Assembly (NCBI GenBank): GCA_964540795.1
Contig: CAZINX010000007.1
Location: 62,001-126,000 of the forward strand
Length of the DNA: 64,000 bases
Direction of reading: 5' to 3'
DNA from: Dichotomicrobium sp964540795
GTDB lineage: Bacteria > Pseudomonadota > Alphaproteobacteria > Rhizobiales > Rhodomicrobiaceae
How positions within the stretch are numbered: position 1 is the first letter of the stretch; each line of letters begins with the position of its first letter. Under the pieces are notes generated by a model that saw only the letters and a program-made list of their open reading frames with translations, was not told the DNA's origin and did not search any database. Shown one piece after another: positions 60,662-64,000 of this stretch. The position numbers and the translations under genes were made by a program.

Positions 60662-61177
60662 ATGCGGGATACAGGACAGCAGATTTCGGTCTTGTTCGTG
60701 TGCCTCGGCAACATCTGCCGCTCGCCGATGGCCGAAGGCGTGTTCCGCCAGGTCGTCGCCGATGCGGGCCTTTCCCACCGCTTCCGCATCGACTCATCCG
60801 GCACCGGAAGCTGGCATGTCGGCCGGCCGCCCGACATCCGAGCGCAGCAGGCGCTCGGCCTCCGGGGCATCGACATCTCGCCGATGCGCGCGCGGCAGGT
60901 CACACGCGACGACTTCAAGAGCTTTGATCTCGTCCTCGCGATGGACCGCTCGAACTACGACCGGCTGATGACCCTCGCCCCGGACGTGTACGAGCCGAAC
61001 ATCCGCCTGTTCATGAAATACGCGCCGGAAATGGGCATCTGCGAGATCCCGGACCCGTTTTTCGGCGGGCCAGAGGGTTTCGACTACGTGCTCAACCTGA
61101 TCGAGGTCGCCAGCCGCGGCCTGCTTGCCTCGCTGATGAAGAAAGAGGCTATGCTCGCTTACGCGCGCTCGGGCTGA
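60662..61177 (+). CDS. Low-molecular-weight protein-tyrosine-phosphatase
   Basis: A 171-residue phosphatase. The P-loop VCLGNICRSPMAE gives Cys14 and Arg20; the acid is in EIPDPFFGGPEGF. In bacteria it dephosphorylates tyrosine kinases of exopolysaccharide synthesis or other targets. The ATG at 60662 follows GAGGGTG; an upstream ATG gives an odd hydrophobic leader. The last 29 bases overlap the convergent thpR gene. Confidence 0.9.
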   Translation: MRDTGQQISVLFVCLGNICRSPMAEGVFRQVVADAGLSHRFRIDSSGTGSWHVGRPPDIRAQQALGLRGIDISPMRARQVTRDDFKSFDLVLAMDRSNYDRLMTLAPDVYEPNIRLFMKYAPEMGICEIPDPFFGGPEGFDYVLNLIEVASRGLLASLMKKEAMLAYARSG

Positions 61178-61706
61178 TCAGCGGAAACCGCTCCTCAACG
61201 ATGTACGGGCCGCCGCCCGACCCTTCCCGCGCCGACATCAACACGAATTGCTCCACCGCAAATGGCTCGGCCTCGAACGTGCCGACCGCCGACAGGTAAT
61301 TGGCGACCGCGCCCGGCTCGGCCCCGCGCAGCCGCGCCAGCGTAATATGCGGTGAGAAGTTGCGCGTCTCTGGCGGCAGACCCGCTTGGCGCGCGGCGCG
61401 CTCGTTTGCACGTTGCAGGCGCATCAGCGGTTCGCAGTCCTCCACGCCGACCCAGAGCGCGCGCGGCTTGCGCCCGCCGAAGCTCCCGACGCCTGAGAGC
61501 TTGAGCGAAAACGGCTCGACCCAGACATCCGAAAGCGCCTCGACGAAATCATCCGCGTCAGGCGCCTCGATATCGCCGACAAAGCGCAGCGTCAGGTGAT
61601 AGTTTTCGGAATCGATCCAGCGCGCCCCCGCCAGCCGTCCGCGCAACATTTCCAGCCTCGGCCCCAGCTCGCCGGGGATTTCCAGCGCCGTGAAAAGTCT
61701 TGGCAA
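61149..61706 (-). CDS. thpR: RNA 2',3'-cyclic phosphodiesterase
   Basis: A 185-residue 2H phosphoesterase. Both catalytic HxTx motifs are visible: YHLTLRFVG (about residue 41) and PHITLARLRG (about residue 125). Family members (LigT/ThpR) hydrolyse RNA terminal 2',3'-cyclic phosphates. The C-terminus carries the overlap with the phosphatase gene. Confidence 0.92.
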   Translation of the reverse strand: MPRLFTALEIPGELGPRLEMLRGRLAGARWIDSENYHLTLRFVGDIEAPDADDFVEALSDVWVEPFSLKLSGVGSFGGRKPRALWVGVEDCEPLMRLQRANERAARQAGLPPETRNFSPHITLARLRGAEPGAVANYLSAVGTFEAEPFAVEQFVLMSAREGSGGGPYIVEERFPLISPSARKRA

Positions 61707-61739
61707 GAAAATCTCCTGTCGTTCCCACGCCCGCGCCGC

Positions 61740-62783
61740 TCATGGGCACGGGTTTGGATTGTTGAGGTGGATATTCTCAACCGCCTGTTCCAGTTCCTCG
61801 GTCCATTTCACATGGATGCTGTCAATGTCCGTGCGAAGCTGCTCCATCGTCGTCGCGCCGATGATGTTCGAGGTCACGAACGGGCGCGTGGTCACAAATT
61901 GCAGCGCCAACTGCGCCGGGGAGATGCCGCGCTCGCGCGCGAGTTCGACGTAAGCCGTGATCGCGGCCGCCGCGCGCGGAGTCTCGTAACGCTGCAAGCG
62001 GTTGAAGAGCTGCTTGCGCGAGCCTTTCGGCAGCGCGCCGCCCTCGTATTTTCCGGTCAGATAGCCCTGCGCCAGTGGCGAATACGCCAGCAGACCGACA
62101 TCCTCCCGGTAGCTGATCTCCGACAGGCCGATTTCGAACGTCCGGTTGAGAAGGTTATAAGCGTTCTGGATGGATGCGACCCGCGGCAGGCCGTGGCGCT
62201 CCGACGCCAGCAGGTGACGCATGGCGCCCCAAGGCGTCTCGTTCGACAGACCGACCGCGCGCACCTTGCCCGCCTTCACCAACTCGTCGAGCGCGCCGAG
62301 AGTCTCCTCGAACGGAACGGCATCGCTTTCGCGGTGCTCGTATTCGAGGCCCGAAAACAACCGCATGTCGCGGTCCGGCCAGTGCGTCTGGTAGAGGTCG
62401 ATGTAATCGGTTTGCATCCGGCGCAGGCTGCCATCGACCGCGGCGAATATCTGCTCGGGCGTCAGCCGCTTTGGATGGGTTTCCGGCCGAATCCAGTTCA
62501 GCCCGTTGGCGCGGCCCGTGACCTTGGTGGCGATGATGACCTTGTCGCGGTTGCGCCGGGACGCCAGCCAGGTGCCGACGATTTCCTCCGAGCGGCCTTG
62601 CGTCTCCGGGCGCGGCGGCACGGCGTAAAGTTCGGCCGTGTCGATGAAGTTCACGCCCTGATCGAGCGCATAGTCAAGCTGCTCATGGCCTTGGCCTTCA
62701 GTGTTCTGCTCGCCCATGTTCATGGTGCCGAGGCAGATCGCGCTCACGCGCATTCCCGTTCGTCCGAGCGGGCGATACTCCAT
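61740..62783 (-). CDS. Aldo/keto reductase
   Basis: A 347-residue NADPH-dependent oxidoreductase. LGRTGMRVSAICLGTMNMGE, NFIDTAELYAVPP (catalytic Asp and Tyr), IIATKV, DLYQTHWPDRD and the C-terminal NIIGATTMEQLRTDID place it in the AKR/Tas-like branch, longer than many AKRs. The physiological substrate is unknown. It follows the tesA-like gene on the same strand. Confidence 0.9.
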   Translation of the reverse strand: MEYRPLGRTGMRVSAICLGTMNMGEQNTEGQGHEQLDYALDQGVNFIDTAELYAVPPRPETQGRSEEIVGTWLASRRNRDKVIIATKVTGRANGLNWIRPETHPKRLTPEQIFAAVDGSLRRMQTDYIDLYQTHWPDRDMRLFSGLEYEHRESDAVPFEETLGALDELVKAGKVRAVGLSNETPWGAMRHLLASERHGLPRVASIQNAYNLLNRTFEIGLSEISYREDVGLLAYSPLAQGYLTGKYEGGALPKGSRKQLFNRLQRYETPRAAAAITAYVELARERGISPAQLALQFVTTRPFVTSNIIGATTMEQLRTDIDSIHVKWTEELEQAVENIHLNNPNPCP

Positions 62784-62807
62784 TGCTGGCCCCCGTTTTT
62801 CCGCTTG

Positions 62808-63503
62808 TCAGTTCACGCTTGCCGCGTCCGCGTCCGTGCGGGCGATCAGCTCGCGCACCTTCGGCAGGATGTTCTCGACGATCACCGTGACGCCCTCGGC
62901 CGTCGGATGGATGCCGTCCGGCATGTTCAGCTCGGGGTTGAGCGCCACGCCTTTCAGGAAGAAGGGATAGAACAATGTGTCGTGCTTCTCCGCCAGTTCG
63001 GCGAACATCACGCGAAAGCGCCGTGAATAATCCTCGCCATAGTTGCGCGGAGCCTCCATGCCGGCCAGCAGCACGGGCAGATCCCGGCCCTTGAGCTTCA
63101 TCAGGATTTCGTCAAGCGCCCGGCGCGTCTCATCAAGGTCGAAGCCGCGCAGCGCATCGTTCGCGCCAAGCTCGACGATCACGGCGTCCGCGTCGTCCGG
63201 CAGCGCCCAGTCGAGCCGCGCAAGCGCATCGGCCGAGGTATCGCCGGAGACGCCCGCATTGACCACGCGCACATTGCGGCCCTCCTCCTGCAGCGCGGCC
63301 TCAAGCTGGGCGGGAAACGACTTGTCCGGCGGCAGCCGGTAGCCCGCCACGAGGCTGTCGCCGAACGCCACGATCACGACCTCGTTACTCGCCTCCTGCG
63401 CCCGCGCCGCGTGCGGCCAAACCGCCGCCATCAGCGCGGCGTACATAACGACGAGCGCCAAGGCGCTCAGCGCGGACGGGCAGCCGTGGATCGTTCGCCG
63501 CAT
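62808..63503 (-). CDS. TesA-like arylesterase/lysophospholipase (GDSL family)
   Basis: A 231-residue periplasmic SGNH hydrolase. Signal peptide to about HAARAQ; block I VIVAFGDSLVAGY has Ser50, block III GANDALRGFD, and block V MPDGIHPTAEG supplies Asp and His. The start at 63503 has GGGAG six bases upstream; an ATG two codons earlier overlaps that site. It is divergent from an ABC ATPase gene, the classic tesA-ybbA arrangement. Confidence 0.9.
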   Translation of the reverse strand: MRRTIHGCPSALSALALVVMYAALMAAVWPHAARAQEASNEVVIVAFGDSLVAGYRLPPDKSFPAQLEAALQEEGRNVRVVNAGVSGDTSADALARLDWALPDDADAVIVELGANDALRGFDLDETRRALDEILMKLKGRDLPVLLAGMEAPRNYGEDYSRRFRVMFAELAEKHDTLFYPFFLKGVALNPELNMPDGIHPTAEGVTVIVENILPKVRELIARTDADAASVN

Positions 63504-63575
63504 CTTCATCTCCCGATGTTTACATTCTGCGCGTGCAGGACCAAATGCTGGCTGCAACATAAGGAGCGATTTTCC

Positions 63576-64000
63576 GTGCAACAAACAAGCCCCGTGGCGC
63601 GCCCGCCGGTGATTGATCTGCAGAATGTCCAGCTGTCGCTGTCGAGCCGCGCCGGGCGCGTCGATATCCTTCGCGGCGTCGATCTGCAAATCCGCCAGGG
63701 CGAGGCGGTCAGCGTCGTCGGGCCGAGCGGTTCCGGCAAATCCACGCTTCTGATGGTGATGACCGGGCTGGAGCGCGCCTCCTCGGGGCAGGTGCAGGTC
63801 GCCGGGCATGATTTCAGCGCGCTGGGCGAGGACGCTTTGGCCCGCATTCGCGGCGAGAATATCGGCATCGTGTTTCAGCAGTTTCATCTCGTCCCGACCA
63901 TGACGGCGATCGAAAACGTCGCGCTGCCGCTGGAGTTTCTGGGCCGCGCCGATGCTTTCGAGCGGGCGGAAGCGGTGCTCGGCGAGGTCGGGCTGGATCA
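63576..64000 (+). CDS. ABC transporter ATPase, YbbA/LolD-like (3' partial)
   Basis: The frame is open to the window end; 141 residues are visible from a GTG with AAGGAG nine bases upstream. Walker A is GPSGSGKST (49-57) and the Q-loop is in IGIVFQQFHLVPTMTAIENV, with the spacing of the LolD/YbbA/MacB subfamily. The signature motif and Walker B lie beyond the window. Divergent tesA-ybbA pairs usually continue with the large permease ybbP. Confidence 0.9.
   Translation, partial: MQQTSPVARPPVIDLQNVQLSLSSRAGRVDILRGVDLQIRQGEAVSVVGPSGSGKSTLLMVMTGLERASSGQVQVAGHDFSALGEDALARIRGENIGIVFQQFHLVPTMTAIENVALPLEFLGRADAFERAEAVLGEVGLD

Overview
The window is high-GC, densely coded DNA from an alphaproteobacterium. 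The strongest markers are an unmistakable ctrA cell-cycle regulator, an alphaproteobacterial-type fliJ, the folK-rpoZ-rsh-pyrE block, the LON-domain/Trm112/UbiH-type block, and the adenosyltransferase-rhomboid-etfB-etfA-3-hydroxybutyryl-CoA dehydrogenase block. These arrangements are typical of Hyphomicrobiales and relatives; genus and species cannot be read from the sequence. I recognised no rRNA, tRNA, CRISPR array, insertion sequence or intact prophage.

Layout. 1-6.3 kb: LON-domain protein (cut by the window edge), Trm112-like protein, two tandem secreted four-cysteine proteins, a ubiquinone-type hydroxylase, tesB, then glnK-amtB behind a sigma-54-type promoter. 6.3-10.7 kb: a FlbD-like AAA+ regulator that has lost its sigma-54 contact loops, two related lipoproteins, fliJ and ctrA, with CtrA-box-like sites upstream of the first and of fliJ. 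11-14.2 kb: DedA protein, then a likely metal-transport group (DUF1007, Met/His-rich EF-hand protein, NicO permease). 14.2-18.4 kb: a 2-haloacid dehalogenase followed by a complete TRAP transporter. 18.6-27.4 kb: 1-Cys peroxiredoxin, family-5 uracil-DNA glycosylase, NYN nuclease, folK, rpoZ, rsh, pyrE, DUF2062, pdxJ, acpS and a cold-shock gene. 27.4-34.3 kb (minus strand): tkt-pgk-fba-gph-soxA-thiD. 34.5-43.8 kb: small membrane protein, PmtA-like methyltransferase, FadL, a repeat-rich gap, small membrane proteins, a PagL-like lipid A deacylase, PduO-type adenosyltransferase, rhomboid, ETF and 3-hydroxybutyryl-CoA dehydrogenase. 43.8-53.5 kb: phosphoesterase, a large acidic single-span protein, OpgC, a small protein built from two copies of one repeat, a 2-hydroxyacid dehydrogenase, an AT-richer island with a HARE-HTH-like protein and an HNH endonuclease, and thrS. 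53.6-64 kb: basic aromatic-rich secreted protein, yidD, cupin, IscU-like scaffold, folE, Nudix, DUF302, a lipid A/glycosyltransfer group (LAB_N, GT2, GT39), LMW-PTP, thpR, aldo/keto reductase, and the divergent tesA-like and ybbA-like genes, the latter cut by the window end.

How it fits together. Most of the window is housekeeping: carbon metabolism (Calvin/glycolysis-type tkt-pgk-fba), nitrogen sensing (glnK-amtB), folate and pyridoxal synthesis, stringent response, fatty-acid uptake and oxidation (FadL, ETF, hydroxybutyryl-CoA dehydrogenase, TesB) and envelope modification (OpgC, PagL, LAB_N/GT2/GT39, PmtA). The less ordinary parts are the loop-deleted FlbD-like regulator beside ctrA, the paired lipoproteins and paired four-cysteine proteins, the orphan soxA, the internally duplicated small protein, and the small AT-rich island before thrS.
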